Source: Streptomyces sp. MJM8645 (GTDB lineage Bacteria > Actinomycetota > Actinomycetes > Streptomycetales > Streptomycetaceae). Taken from it: a DNA stretch of 64,000 nt. The stretch covers positions 4,809,501 through 4,873,500 of the forward strand of contig NZ_LJJF01000001.1 in NCBI RefSeq assembly GCF_001625365.1. Direction: 5' to 3'. The notes under the pieces are model-generated. The model worked only from the letters and a program-made list of their open reading frames with translations, ran no database searches and was not told the DNA's origin. This document shows positions 25,382-33,773 of this stretch, in pieces. The translations under genes were made by a program, and so were the position numbers. Positions within the stretch are counted from its first letter, which is position 1; each line of letters begins with the position of its first letter.

Positions 25382-26989
25382 ATGACCACCCAGCCCAACC
25401 GCCGCCCAGGCCGCCGCAGGCGCAGCCGCAAGGGCGCGATCGTCGGGGCCTCGGCGGTCGCCGCCGCCCTGGTCGCGGGCGGTGTCGTCGTCCTCGCCTC
25501 CTCGGCCAGCGCCGCCTCGCTCGGCGCCGTCTACAGCCGGACCAGCAGCTGGGACTCCGGCTACACCGGCCAGTACCTGGTCACCAACCCGGACAGCGGC
25601 CCGATCGAGGACTGGACGCTCAGCTTCGACCTCCCGGCCGGGGCGAAGATCGACTCGCTCTGGAACGCCACCTTCACCGCCGCCGGCCAGCACGTCACCG
25701 TCAAGCCGGAGGCGTGGAGCAAGCGGCTGGAGCCCGGCAAGAGCGTGGTGGTCGGCTTCGTCGCCCAGGGCGCCGGCGCCGCGCAGGCCGAGCCCGGCAA
25801 CTGCCTGGTCAACAACACCTCCTGCAAGGCCGGCGACGGCACCGTGCCCACCCCCTCGGGCCGCCCGACCGCGACGGCGACGCCCACCACCGCGCCGACC
25901 AGTCCGGTGTCGACCGGCCCCGTGCCGACCACTCCCGTGCCGACCCGGACCGGGACCGGCACCCCGGCCCCCACGGCGACGGCCACCGCGAAGCCGACCA
26001 CCCCGACGCCGACCCGCACCCCGACCGCCACCCCCACGGCGACCGGTGTGCCCGCACCCCCGGCCGGTGCCGGGGCCGGCTTCGCCCCGTACGTCGACAC
26101 CTCGCTCTACCCGCCGTACGACCTGGTCGCCACCGCCAAGGCCACCGGGGTCAAGAACTACACCCTCGCCTTCGTGGTGTCCGGCGGCGGCTGCCAGCCC
26201 AAGTGGGGCGGCGTCAGCGATCTGTCCGCCGACGCGGTGGCCGCCCAGATCGGCGCCCTGCGGGCGATCGGCGGCGACGTCCGGGTCTCCTTCGGCGGCG
26301 CCAACGGCAGCGAGCTGGCCCTCGCCTGCGGCTCCACCGCCGACCTGGCCGCCGCCTACCAGAAGACCGTCGACGCCTACGGTCTGACCAGGCTCGACTT
26401 CGACGTCGAGGGCGGCGCGATCGCCAACACCGCCGCCAACACCCGCCGCGCCCAGGCCATCGCCCAGCTGCAGAAGAACGCCGCCGCCCAGGGCAAGGCG
26501 CTCGACGTCTCCTTCACGCTGCCCGCGCTGCCCTCCGGCCTGACCCAGGAGGGCGTCAACCTGGTCGCCGACGCCAAGAACAACGGCGTCGCGATCGGCG
26601 CGGTCAACATCATGGCCATGGACTTCGGCGACGGCGTCGCCCCGAACCCGCAGGGCCAGATGGGCAAGTACGCGATCGCCGCGGCCACCGCCACCCAGGC
26701 CCAGGTCAAGAGCGTGCTCGGACTGGACGACGCGGCCGCCTGGCGCAAGGTCGCCGTCACCCCGATGATCGGCGTCAACGACGTCGCCAGCGAGGTCTTC
26801 ACCGTCGCCGACGCCAAGCAGCTCGCCGACTTCGCGGCGTCCAGGCACCTCGCCTGGCTGGCGATGTGGTCCGGCACCCGCGACAAGGCCTGCGACGGCG
26901 GGGCCAAGGCCTACGCCGATGCCAGCTGCAGCAGCATCGTCCAGCAGCCGCTGGACTTCACCCGGGCCCTCGGCGCCTACACCGGCTGA
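25382..26989 (+). CDS. secreted GH18 chitinase with N-terminal CBM2
   Basis: A 535-residue secreted enzyme. The signal peptide is at 1-43 (basic start, hydrophobic core, SSASA cleavage region). A family 2 carbohydrate-binding module follows (about 45-145: SSWDSGYTGQYLVTNPDSG and the C-terminal cysteines), then a Thr/Pro linker (about 155-225) and a GH18 barrel (about 230-535). The catalytic signature is LDFDVEG with Glu343 as the proton donor. It should hydrolyse chitin outside the cell. No dre-like box is visible upstream, unlike the chitinase at 59.5 kb. The GGAGG before the ATG is clear. Confidence 0.92.
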   Translation: MTTQPNRRPGRRRRSRKGAIVGASAVAAALVAGGVVVLASSASAASLGAVYSRTSSWDSGYTGQYLVTNPDSGPIEDWTLSFDLPAGAKIDSLWNATFTAAGQHVTVKPEAWSKRLEPGKSVVVGFVAQGAGAAQAEPGNCLVNNTSCKAGDGTVPTPSGRPTATATPTTAPTSPVSTGPVPTTPVPTRTGTGTPAPTATATAKPTTPTPTRTPTATPTATGVPAPPAGAGAGFAPYVDTSLYPPYDLVATAKATGVKNYTLAFVVSGGGCQPKWGGVSDLSADAVAAQIGALRAIGGDVRVSFGGANGSELALACGSTADLAAAYQKTVDAYGLTRLDFDVEGGAIANTAANTRRAQAIAQLQKNAAAQGKALDVSFTLPALPSGLTQEGVNLVADAKNNGVAIGAVNIMAMDFGDGVAPNPQGQMGKYAIAAATATQAQVKSVLGLDDAAAWRKVAVTPMIGVNDVASEVFTVADAKQLADFAASRHLAWLAMWSGTRDKACDGGAKAYADASCSSIVQQPLDFTRALGAYTG

Positions 26990-27026
26990 GCTGCGGGACC
27001 GCTGAGGCTCTGAGCCTTCCCCCCGG

Positions 27027-27080
27027 TGGCCCCGGCCGTCCGTGCTCCGCCCGCAACGGAGTACGGCCGGTCGGGGCCCA
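27027..27080. terminator. terminator after chitinase gene
   Basis: An interrupted inverted repeat (TGGCCCCG...GCCGT pairing with ACGGCC...CGGGGCCCA) encloses an inner CTCCG/CGGAG stem. It lies about 40 bases past the chitinase stop. Confidence 0.6.
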
Positions 27081-27172
27081 TTCGTCACCCTGCGTGATCA
27101 TCCGTGCCCAGGCCCGGCTGGCCCGCATCCGGTATCGTCGGCGATTGGTCGAGTGGTGGACGGAGTGGACTG

Positions 27173-28573
27173 GTGACAGCGGTGCAAGACGAGCGCAGCC
27201 CGGTGCGGACCGCACCCGACCCCGCGCCCGCCCCCCTGTCGGACCGGCTGCGGACCGCGCTCGGCGCCCCCGTCCGCGCGCTGCGCGAGGCCCCCCGCCG
27301 ACCGCTGCTGGCCGCCTCGGCCCTGGCGCTCCTGTCCCTGGTCGTGTACGCGGTGGTCCGCCACTTCGTCAACACCTCGATGGTCGACATGATCGTCTAC
27401 CGGGCCGAGGGCGCCGCCGTGGCCAACGGCACCGACCTGTACGCACTGCGCGTCACCGAGTGGAACCTGCCCGCGACCTACCCCCCGTTCGCGGCCATGC
27501 TGTTCGTGCCCACCACCTGGTTCCCGGTCCCGTTCCTCCGGGTGGCGATCACTCTCGGCAACCTCGGGCTGCTCGCCCTGCTGACCCACCTGTCCTTCAA
27601 GCTGGTCGGCTGGCCGCGCCGCGAACTGCGGCCGATCGGCGTCATCCTGGTGACCGGCCTCGGCGTCTGGCTCGAACCCGTCTTCACCACGCTCCGGTAC
27701 GGCCAGATCAACCTCGCGCTCGCCTGCCTGATCCTCTGGGACCTCACCCGTTCGGACGCCCGCCGCAGCAAGGGCATGGCGATCGGCATCGCCGCCGGCC
27801 TCAAGCTCACCCCCGGCCTCTTCGCCGTCTACCTGCTGATCACCGGCCGGGTCCGGGCCGCCTTCGTGGCCGGCCTCACCTTCCTCGGCACCTTCCTGAT
27901 CGGCGCCCTCGTCCTGCCCGACGCCACCTGGGGCTTCTGGACCAAGTACCTCTACGACTCCTCCCGGGTCGGCAAGACCGAGATCGTCGACAACCAGTCG
28001 CTGCGCGGCGCCCTCGCCCGGCTGCTGCACACCGCCGACCCCGGCACCCTCGCCACCCTCGCGGCCGGCCTCGTCGCGGTGGCCGGCCTCGCCGTCGCCG
28101 CCTGGGCCCACCGCAGCGCCCGCTGGCTGCCCCGGGCCGAGGCTTGGGGCGTCTGCTGCGCCGCCGTCACCGCCGTGCTGATCTCACCGATCAGCTGGAC
28201 CCACCACTGGGTCTGGTGCGTGCCGTTGCTCGTCCTGCTCGCCACCGAGGCCTCCGTCGAGCACGCCCGCCCGGTCGGCGTCCGCCGACTGCGCTGGCGG
28301 GCCGCCTTCTGGGCGACGCTGCTCGCGTTCCTCTCCTTCGCGATGTGGGCCGCCAAGCCGCTCGGGCCGGCCGTCCTCCACATGGCGCCGCTGCGCCAGC
28401 TGCCGACCTCGGTCTACCCGTGGGTCGGGCTCTGCTTCCTGCTCGCCGCCGCCATCCGGATAAGGGCCCGGCGACGCTCCGCCGGGGCACCGCTGGTCCG
28501 GCTGCCCGGACAGCGCGACGGCGGTGGCCCGGACGCCACCCGCGGCCGTCAGCAGGCCCCCGCGGCCCGCTGA
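27173..28573 (+). CDS. GT87-family polyprenol-phosphate mannosyltransferase-like protein
   Basis: A 466-residue multi-helix membrane protein (about ten helices) of glycosyltransferase family 87 (formerly DUF2029). The first extracytoplasmic loop after helix 1 has MVDMIVYRAEGAAVANG, where family members carry the catalytic Asp, and NLPATYPPFAAMLFVP follows. RYGQINLALACLILWDL and AAGLKLTPGLFAVYLL are also family hallmarks. Relatives add alpha-mannose from polyprenyl-phosphate-mannose to lipoglycans. The GTG at 27173 (VTAVQDERSP) is taken; upstream in-frame sequence looks non-coding. It is a single gene. Confidence 0.87.
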   Translation: MTAVQDERSPVRTAPDPAPAPLSDRLRTALGAPVRALREAPRRPLLAASALALLSLVVYAVVRHFVNTSMVDMIVYRAEGAAVANGTDLYALRVTEWNLPATYPPFAAMLFVPTTWFPVPFLRVAITLGNLGLLALLTHLSFKLVGWPRRELRPIGVILVTGLGVWLEPVFTTLRYGQINLALACLILWDLTRSDARRSKGMAIGIAAGLKLTPGLFAVYLLITGRVRAAFVAGLTFLGTFLIGALVLPDATWGFWTKYLYDSSRVGKTEIVDNQSLRGALARLLHTADPGTLATLAAGLVAVAGLAVAAWAHRSARWLPRAEAWGVCCAAVTAVLISPISWTHHWVWCVPLLVLLATEASVEHARPVGVRRLRWRAAFWATLLAFLSFAMWAAKPLGPAVLHMAPLRQLPTSVYPWVGLCFLLAAAIRIRARRRSAGAPLVRLPGQRDGGGPDATRGRQQAPAAR

Positions 28574-28662
28574 GCCGGCGGGGGCGCGGCTCCCGTCGCG
28601 TCGCGCGGTCCCGGCCGGGTGCGCGGCCGAGGCTTTGTGCCCGTTCGCGGGCGTGCGCGTGC

Positions 28663-29079
28663 TCACGCAAGCAGGTCCGCGAGCGATCCGTCCATGTCCA
28701 GCGCGGCCATCTCGCTGCCCGGCGGGACCAGCCGGTGGGCCCGCTCCAGCCAGGCCGCGACGACCGGCAGCGGCGCCTCCAGCAGCGCGTCCCCGGCCGG
28801 GGAGCTCAGGGCCAGGCAGAGCACGCTGCGCCGGCCCGAGCGGGTCGGCCAGATCCGCACGTCGCCCTGGCCGCACGGCCGGAAGGTGCCTTCGACCAGC
28901 AGCTCGCGGGCGAACACCCAGGTCACCGGGGAGCCGGTGTCCAGGTGGAAGGTGATGTGCACCGCGTACGGGTCGTGGCTGCCGTAGGACAGCCGGGCCG
29001 GGACGGGGACGCTGTGCTCGGGGGAGAGCACCAGGTTCAGCTCCAGTTCGTGCTCGACCACGCTGGTGGGGCGCTCCAT
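28663..29079 (-). CDS. SsgA-like sporulation/cell-division regulator (second copy)
   Basis: A 138-residue SsgA-like protein, closer to the typical family than the one at 16.5 kb: VVEHELELNLVLSPEHSVPV, PYAVHITFHLDTG, VTWVFARELLVEG, GDVRIWPTRS, LSSPAGDALLEAP and a C-terminal DMDGSLADLLA. Such proteins steer division and wall enzymes during sporulation. The ATG at 29079 has GAGAGGAAG upstream. It stands alone, with a 400-base gap on its promoter side. Confidence 0.92.
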   Translation of the reverse strand: MERPTSVVEHELELNLVLSPEHSVPVPARLSYGSHDPYAVHITFHLDTGSPVTWVFARELLVEGTFRPCGQGDVRIWPTRSGRRSVLCLALSSPAGDALLEAPLPVVAAWLERAHRLVPPGSEMAALDMDGSLADLLA

Positions 29080-29477
29080 GATCGTCTTCCTCTCTGCCTT
29101 CGATTCCTGCCCGGTTCCGGGCCCGGTGACCTTTGAGAGGGCGGTCCACGCCGGCTCTTACACACGTTTCCGGGATTTCTTCGGGAAGTTCGACGAGGGG
29201 GGTGAGGCGAGGGGTGGTGACCGGTGGGGACCGCGGCGCGCGGACACCCGGCGCACGCCGGGACGGTTCGGCCGCTTCTACCCCGGAGGGCCCGCCGCTG
29301 TCAGGTGATTGACCAACTTTCCGTCGGCGCCACGACGAGGCACTACCCTTTGTGACTACCCGGCGACTGTCCGCCTACCAGCGGTGCCCCCACCCACGCG
29401 CGCCGGGCGGCTCGCGGGTGCGCCGGGCGGGCGTGCCGTGTCGGCCCCGCCAGGACCCGCCAGGAGAGAAGACCCCC
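29080..29477. other. divergent intergenic region
   Basis: About 400 bases between the SsgA-like gene and the DUF2510/RDD gene. Lower-GC patches (TTACACACGTTTCCGGG near 29160, and GATTGACCAACTTTCC near 29306) are plausible promoter sites. No gene or repeat is seen. Confidence 0.45.
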
Positions 29478-31103
29478 ATGACGGACCGCCCCTTCGCCGG
29501 CGCCGGCGACCCGGCCGTCGGACCCGAGCCGGGCTACTACCCCGACCCCTCCATCCCCGGCTTCGTCCGGTACTGGGGCGGCTCGGCCTGGGTGCCGGGC
29601 ACCAGCAGGCTCGCACCCGCCGAGGGCGAGGTGATGGAGCCGCCCCGGTTCGCGTCCCGGCGGCCCGCCGCCGGCGCGGCCGGGACGGCGCGGGTGGTGC
29701 CGCCACCGGTGCTGCCGGAGCCGGCCGTTCCGGAGGCGGCCCCGGAGCCGTCCTGGGGTGGGGCCGCGCACGGTGGGGGCAGGGGCGGGGACACCGGGCC
29801 GGTGTACCTCGACCAGACCACGGGCGGGGCGAAGTTCGTCCTCGGGTCGCGGGCGGCGGAGGTGATCGGCGGGCCGGTGTTCCGGATGGTCGGGGAGCCG
29901 GGGGCGTCCGAGAGCCCTGAGGTGTCTGGACTGGAGATGGCAGCGGTCGAGGTGCCGGTCTTCGACGAAGCGGTCCTCGACGAAGCGGTCCTGGGCGAGC
30001 CGGTGGTCGAGGTTTCGGCGGTGGGGGGTGCGGCAGGCCAGGGTGAGGTGGAGGAGCCCGGCCGGCAGGTCGTTCCGCAGGCGCAGCGGGGGCTGATGGA
30101 GGCGGATGGCGAGCCGCACCGGGTCTCCTGGGGGGTGCTTTCGGGGGCGCCCGACGGGGAGGAGGGGCGCGCGAGGGAGGTCCGCGCTTCGGTTGCTGTT
30201 CCGGTCCGGGCTTCGGCCGGCATGCCGGCCGCCGCTTCGGTCGGGGTGGAAGCGGCCGCCGTCTCCGGAGCGCCCGCGACCGTCCCGGCGGCGGTGGCCG
30301 TGCGGGAGGCGCCGTCGCCAGTTGCGTCGCCCGTCGCGGCGTCCGTTCCGGCGGCTGTGCGCGGGGCCGGGCGTGCCGTCGAGCCCGCGTCCGAGCCCGA
30401 GCCCGCCGTGCCGGCCCCGGCCGCGCCGGTCGCCGCCGGAGCGGTTCCGGCCCGGGCCCAGGGCCGGAACCCCGCGTCCGCCGCGCCCGCCGCGCCCGCC
30501 GCGCCCGCCACGCCCGCCGCGTCGCTGCCGGTCGCGCGCCCGGCCCGGGAGGCCGTCGCACGGCGCCGACCCGCCCCGACGGCGCCCGCCCCCACCGTGC
30601 CCGCCTCCGCGACGCCCGCCGGACTCGGGCGTCGGCTGGCCGCGCGCGCCGTGGACACCGTCGTACTCCTCGTGGTCGCCGTCGCCGCCGGAATCCCGCT
30701 CGGCCGCTCGGCGTCCGAGCACCTCCAGCAGAAGCTCGACCAGGCCCGGATGGCCAGTTCCCTCACCCGGCGCCAGGTCCAGGTCTGGCTGGTGGACGAC
30801 GTGGTGCTGGGCAAGGTCGCGGTCCTGCTCGGCATCCTGCTCTTCGTCAGCCTGCTCTACGAGGTGCTGCCGACCGCCCGCACCGGCCAGACCTTCGGCA
30901 AGCGACTGGCCCGGATCCGGGTGGCGGACGCCGCCGCCCCCGGCGCCCGGACCAGGCTGAGCCTCGGCCGCTCGCTGCTCCGATGGGCCGTGAGGCAGCT
31001 CGGCCTGCTGCTGCTCCTCGGCCTGGTCTGGCCCCTGTTCGACCGCCCGGCCCGGCGTGGCTGGCAGGACCGGGCCGCCCGTACCCGGGTGGTCCGCGAC
31101 TGA
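29478..31103 (+). CDS. DUF2510 and RDD domain membrane protein
   Basis: A 541-residue protein. A DUF2510 motif lies at the N-terminus (GYYPDPSIPGFVRYWGGSAW), then a very long Val/Ala/Glu/Pro-rich central region (about 60-385), and a C-terminal RDD domain (about 390-530) with LGRRLAARAVDTVVLLVVAV, TGQTFGKRLARIRVAD and about three membrane helices. RDD proteins are membrane proteins, some linked to ion transport; no activity can be assigned here. The middle contains short duplications (DEAVL twice). The ATG at 29478 has AGGAGAG upstream. A second RDD gene follows. Confidence 0.85.
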   Translation: MTDRPFAGAGDPAVGPEPGYYPDPSIPGFVRYWGGSAWVPGTSRLAPAEGEVMEPPRFASRRPAAGAAGTARVVPPPVLPEPAVPEAAPEPSWGGAAHGGGRGGDTGPVYLDQTTGGAKFVLGSRAAEVIGGPVFRMVGEPGASESPEVSGLEMAAVEVPVFDEAVLDEAVLGEPVVEVSAVGGAAGQGEVEEPGRQVVPQAQRGLMEADGEPHRVSWGVLSGAPDGEEGRAREVRASVAVPVRASAGMPAAASVGVEAAAVSGAPATVPAAVAVREAPSPVASPVAASVPAAVRGAGRAVEPASEPEPAVPAPAAPVAAGAVPARAQGRNPASAAPAAPAAPATPAASLPVARPAREAVARRRPAPTAPAPTVPASATPAGLGRRLAARAVDTVVLLVVAVAAGIPLGRSASEHLQQKLDQARMASSLTRRQVQVWLVDDVVLGKVAVLLGILLFVSLLYEVLPTARTGQTFGKRLARIRVADAAAPGARTRLSLGRSLLRWAVRQLGLLLLLGLVWPLFDRPARRGWQDRAARTRVVRD

Positions 31104-31133
31104 GGCCTCCCGGCGTGGCGGCCGGCTCCGGGC

Positions 31134-31169
31134 GCGGAGGCACCATCCGACGCGGAGGCACCATCCGGC
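31134..31169. repeat. tandem 18-base duplication
   Basis: Two adjacent copies of GCGGAGGCACCATCCG plus two bases (31134-31151 and 31152-31169) lie between the two RDD genes, shortly before an AT-richer stretch that probably holds the second gene's promoter. Confidence 0.7.
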
Positions 31170-31231
31170 CCTGGCGGCAAAACGGACAGAATGTCCCAAA
31201 CCGCGAGAATGTGTGATGTTCTACTCGACGG

Positions 31232-31987
31232 ATGAGCACTCACGACCCCTCAGGCTCCCAGCCGGAGGGGGGCGGCCAGCCCTCCTTCGACAAGCAGTCC
31301 CCGCAGCCGGGCGGCGGCACGCCGGAAGACCGGCCGTCGGACCCGAACCCGTCGCCCGCCCCGCCGCCCACCGGCGGCCCGTCCGACGGCACCCCCAGTA
31401 CCCCGCCCGAAGGCCCCGGCGCGTACGGCGGCACCTACGGCGGCCCGACCGGCGGCCAGAGCCCGCCCGGCGAGAACCCCTACGGCCAGAAGCCCTACGA
31501 CCAGCCCCCGCCCGGCTACGGCCCCACCGGCTACGGAACCCCCGGCGCCGGGCCCGTCCCCGGCATGCCGCCGATCGGCAGCTGGCCCAGGCGCATCCTC
31601 GCCCGCCTGATCGACTACCTGCTCGTCCAGGCCGTCGCCGTGATCGTGGTGGCCCCCTTCGCCGACTTCGGCAACCGCTCCGGCGAGGTCGGCGCATTCT
31701 GGCTCGGCTGCGGCATCTACCTCCTCTACGAAGGCCTGATGCTCGGCCGGGACGGCCAGACCCTCGGCAAGAAGGCGATGCACGTCCGTGTCGCCATGCT
31801 GATCGACGGCAACAAGCCCACCCAGAGCGCCGCCTGGACCCGCGCGGCCGTCTACATCCTCCCCGCCGTGATCTGCTGCGCCGCCTTCTGGTGGATCATC
31901 GACGGGATGTTCGGCGTCTTCGACAAGCCCTACCGGCAGTGCATCCACGACAAGGCCGCGAAGACCGTGGTGGTCACCACCGACTGA
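31232..31987 (+). CDS. RDD family membrane protein
   Basis: A 251-residue protein: a disordered Gly/Pro/Tyr-rich cytosolic N-terminus (1-110, with YGGPTGGQSPPGENPYGQ-type repeats) and a C-terminal RDD domain with three or four helices, containing RRILARLIDYLLVQAVAVIV, GQTLGKKAMHVRVAM and a second helix pair. It lies 128 bases after the preceding RDD gene on the same strand. Function unknown; it is common in Streptomyces. Confidence 0.85.
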   Translation: MSTHDPSGSQPEGGGQPSFDKQSPQPGGGTPEDRPSDPNPSPAPPPTGGPSDGTPSTPPEGPGAYGGTYGGPTGGQSPPGENPYGQKPYDQPPPGYGPTGYGTPGAGPVPGMPPIGSWPRRILARLIDYLLVQAVAVIVVAPFADFGNRSGEVGAFWLGCGIYLLYEGLMLGRDGQTLGKKAMHVRVAMLIDGNKPTQSAAWTRAAVYILPAVICCAAFWWIIDGMFGVFDKPYRQCIHDKAAKTVVVTTD

Positions 31988-32027
31988 CCGGCCGAGCGGG
32001 GCCGCGACGCCCGGCGGCGGACAGGAC

Positions 32028-32270
32028 CTAGCGTTGCCGGGCGTACTCGTGTCCGGCCGTGGCCGGGGAGGTCGCTCCCGCCCTCGCCGCCGACCGGCCG
32101 GACACGGCGAGCGACAACACCGTCACCACGGTGCCGAGCGCCAGCGCGAACCCCTCCAGCACCACGACCTCCAGGACGCCCGAGGCGTCCGAAACGGCCA
32201 GCAGTGCCACCGTGGCGGCGACGACGGTGAACGAACCGAGGCAGTACTGGGCAGCGGACGGACGAGGCAT
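32028..32270 (-). CDS. small two-helix membrane protein
   Basis: An 80-residue hypothetical protein beginning MPRPSAAQYCLGSFTVVAAT, with two hydrophobic segments (about 9-27 and 34-56) and a basic, Ala-rich C-terminus. AAGGA lies nine bases before the ATG at 32270. I recognise no family. It converges with the RDD gene and is divergent from endonuclease V. Real but unassigned. Confidence 0.6.
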   Translation of the reverse strand: MPRPSAAQYCLGSFTVVAATVALLAVSDASGVLEVVVLEGFALALGTVVTVLSLAVSGRSAARAGATSPATAGHEYARQR

Positions 32271-32472
32271 GGCGGGGGGTCCTTCGCGCGTCGGGGGGAA
32301 CGAGCGGGAATCGTGCCGGTCCCAGAAGTGCTGCCCGGCAAGGGAGTTCGGTAAGTCCAGGCTAACCCGCCGGACCGGGAGCACGGGGGGCGCACAGGCT
32401 CACCCCGGGGTCGTCCGCCCCTCGGTACGGTGAACCCGACCGCGCCCGCCCCACCCACCCGGGGGAACACCC

Positions 32473-33216
32473 GTGCCCATCCCCGCCGACTGGCCCACCA
32501 CCGAAGCTCAGGCACTCGCCGAACAGGAACGCCTGCGCCCCCTCGTCCAGACCCACGACCCCGACGACGCCTACGGTTCCGGGGGCTCCGACGGTTCCGG
32601 CTCCAGCAGCGGGGTCGGGCGGCTCATCGCCGGCGTCGACGTCGCCTACGACGACGAATACGACCTCGTCGCCGCCGCAGCCGTCCTCCTCGACCACGAC
32701 ACCCTCGCCGTCGTCGAACAGTCCACCGCCGTCGGCCGCATCCCCTTCCCCTACACCCCCGGACTGCTCGCCTTCCGCGAACTCCCCGCCGTCCTCGACG
32801 CCCTCGCCGCCCTCACCCACACCCCCGACACCGTCGTCTGCGACGGCTACGGCCTCGCCCACCCCCGCCGCCTCGGCCTCGCCAGCCACCTCGGCGTCCT
32901 CACCGGCCTGCGCACCCTCGGCGTCGCCAAAACCCCCTTCACCTTCCACCACCACGACCCCGACACCCCCCGCGGCTCCACCACCCCGCTCACCGACCCC
33001 GCCACCGGCGAAGAAGTCGGCCGCGCCCTCCGCACCCGGCCCGGCGTCAAACCCGTCTACGTCTCCATCGGCCACCGCATCAGCCTCGACACCGCCGTCC
33101 GCACCACCCTCCAACTCGCCCCCCACTACCGGCTCCCCGAAACCACCCGGCACGCCGACTCCCTCTGCCGCCGCGCCCTCGCCGACGCCCTCCACACGAG
33201 GACGCCTGCGAACTGA
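32473..33216 (+). CDS. nfi: endonuclease V
   Basis: A 247-residue repair nuclease that nicks DNA 3' to deoxyinosine. The metal-binding residues are in GVDVAYDD (first Asp), AFRELPAVLDAL (Glu) and VVCDGYGLAHPRRLG (second Asp). The substrate loop PFPYTPGLLAFRE is conserved. A Gly/Ser-rich insert (about 36-50) before the first catalytic strand is unusual. The GTG at 32473 has GGGGGAA upstream. It is followed by a hairpin, so it is probably a single gene and not part of the secretion module after it. Confidence 0.92.
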   Translation: MPIPADWPTTEAQALAEQERLRPLVQTHDPDDAYGSGGSDGSGSSSGVGRLIAGVDVAYDDEYDLVAAAAVLLDHDTLAVVEQSTAVGRIPFPYTPGLLAFRELPAVLDALAALTHTPDTVVCDGYGLAHPRRLGLASHLGVLTGLRTLGVAKTPFTFHHHDPDTPRGSTTPLTDPATGEEVGRALRTRPGVKPVYVSIGHRISLDTAVRTTLQLAPHYRLPETTRHADSLCRRALADALHTRTPAN

Positions 33217-33236
33217 CCAGGTACCAGGCGGAATTC

Positions 33237-33271
33237 GGGCCCCGTGTGTTAGACATGAGACACCGGGGCCC
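33237..33271. terminator. hairpin after endonuclease V gene
   Basis: GGGCCCCG(TGT) pairs with (ACAC)CGGGGCCC around an AT-rich loop, with one bulged base, between nfi and the ESX-like gene. Likely terminator. Confidence 0.6.
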
Positions 33272-33313
33272 AACCCCGGCAGCGACCCACGGACGCACGG
33301 GGGAGGCGCCGAA

Positions 33314-33739
33314 GTGGCAACAGGAACCGGCACGACCGGAGGCGCCGGCCAGGGCTACCGCGTCGAGGTCGAACAACTCCGCTCCTTCGCCGCCCAAGTC
33401 CGGCTCCTCCTCGCCGAATTCCAGCACCACGCCGACGGCACCGGCACCCACGGGCGCAGCGGCATCGGCAGAACCGCCTTCGGCACCTTCGCCGAAGCCA
33501 CCGAGATCCACAACCGCTACAACACCATGCGCGACGGCCTGCGCGACGTCCTCAACCAACTCCAACAAGCCGTCGACGAAGCCCAGAAGAACGCCGAACT
33601 CACCGCCACCACCTACGAAGAACACGACCAGCACACCGCGAAGAAACTCAAACTCGGCGACGACGGCTGGTCCGTCGCCAACCCCTCCGCCAGCAGCAAG
33701 GCCGCCTACGAGCACACCGTCGCCCCACCCGCCCCCTGA
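33314..33739 (+). CDS. ESX/WXG100-like helical protein
   Basis: A 141-residue, mostly helical protein: VEVEQLRSFAAQVRLLLAEF, a loop, then TEIHNRYNTMRDGLRDVLNQ and LQQAVDEAQKNAELTATTY. This is the size and helix-hairpin pattern of type VII secretion small substrates, although I see no strict WXG. GTG start behind GGGGGAGG. It lies 34 bases before a larger WXG protein and upstream of a mycosin, so it is likely a secreted partner. The codons are strongly C-ending, unlike the second half of the next gene. Confidence 0.72.
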   Translation: MATGTGTTGGAGQGYRVEVEQLRSFAAQVRLLLAEFQHHADGTGTHGRSGIGRTAFGTFAEATEIHNRYNTMRDGLRDVLNQLQQAVDEAQKNAELTATTYEEHDQHTAKKLKLGDDGWSVANPSASSKAAYEHTVAPPAP

Positions 33740-33773
33740 CCCCCGGCCGAGCCCGAACGGAGGCGAACCCCCC

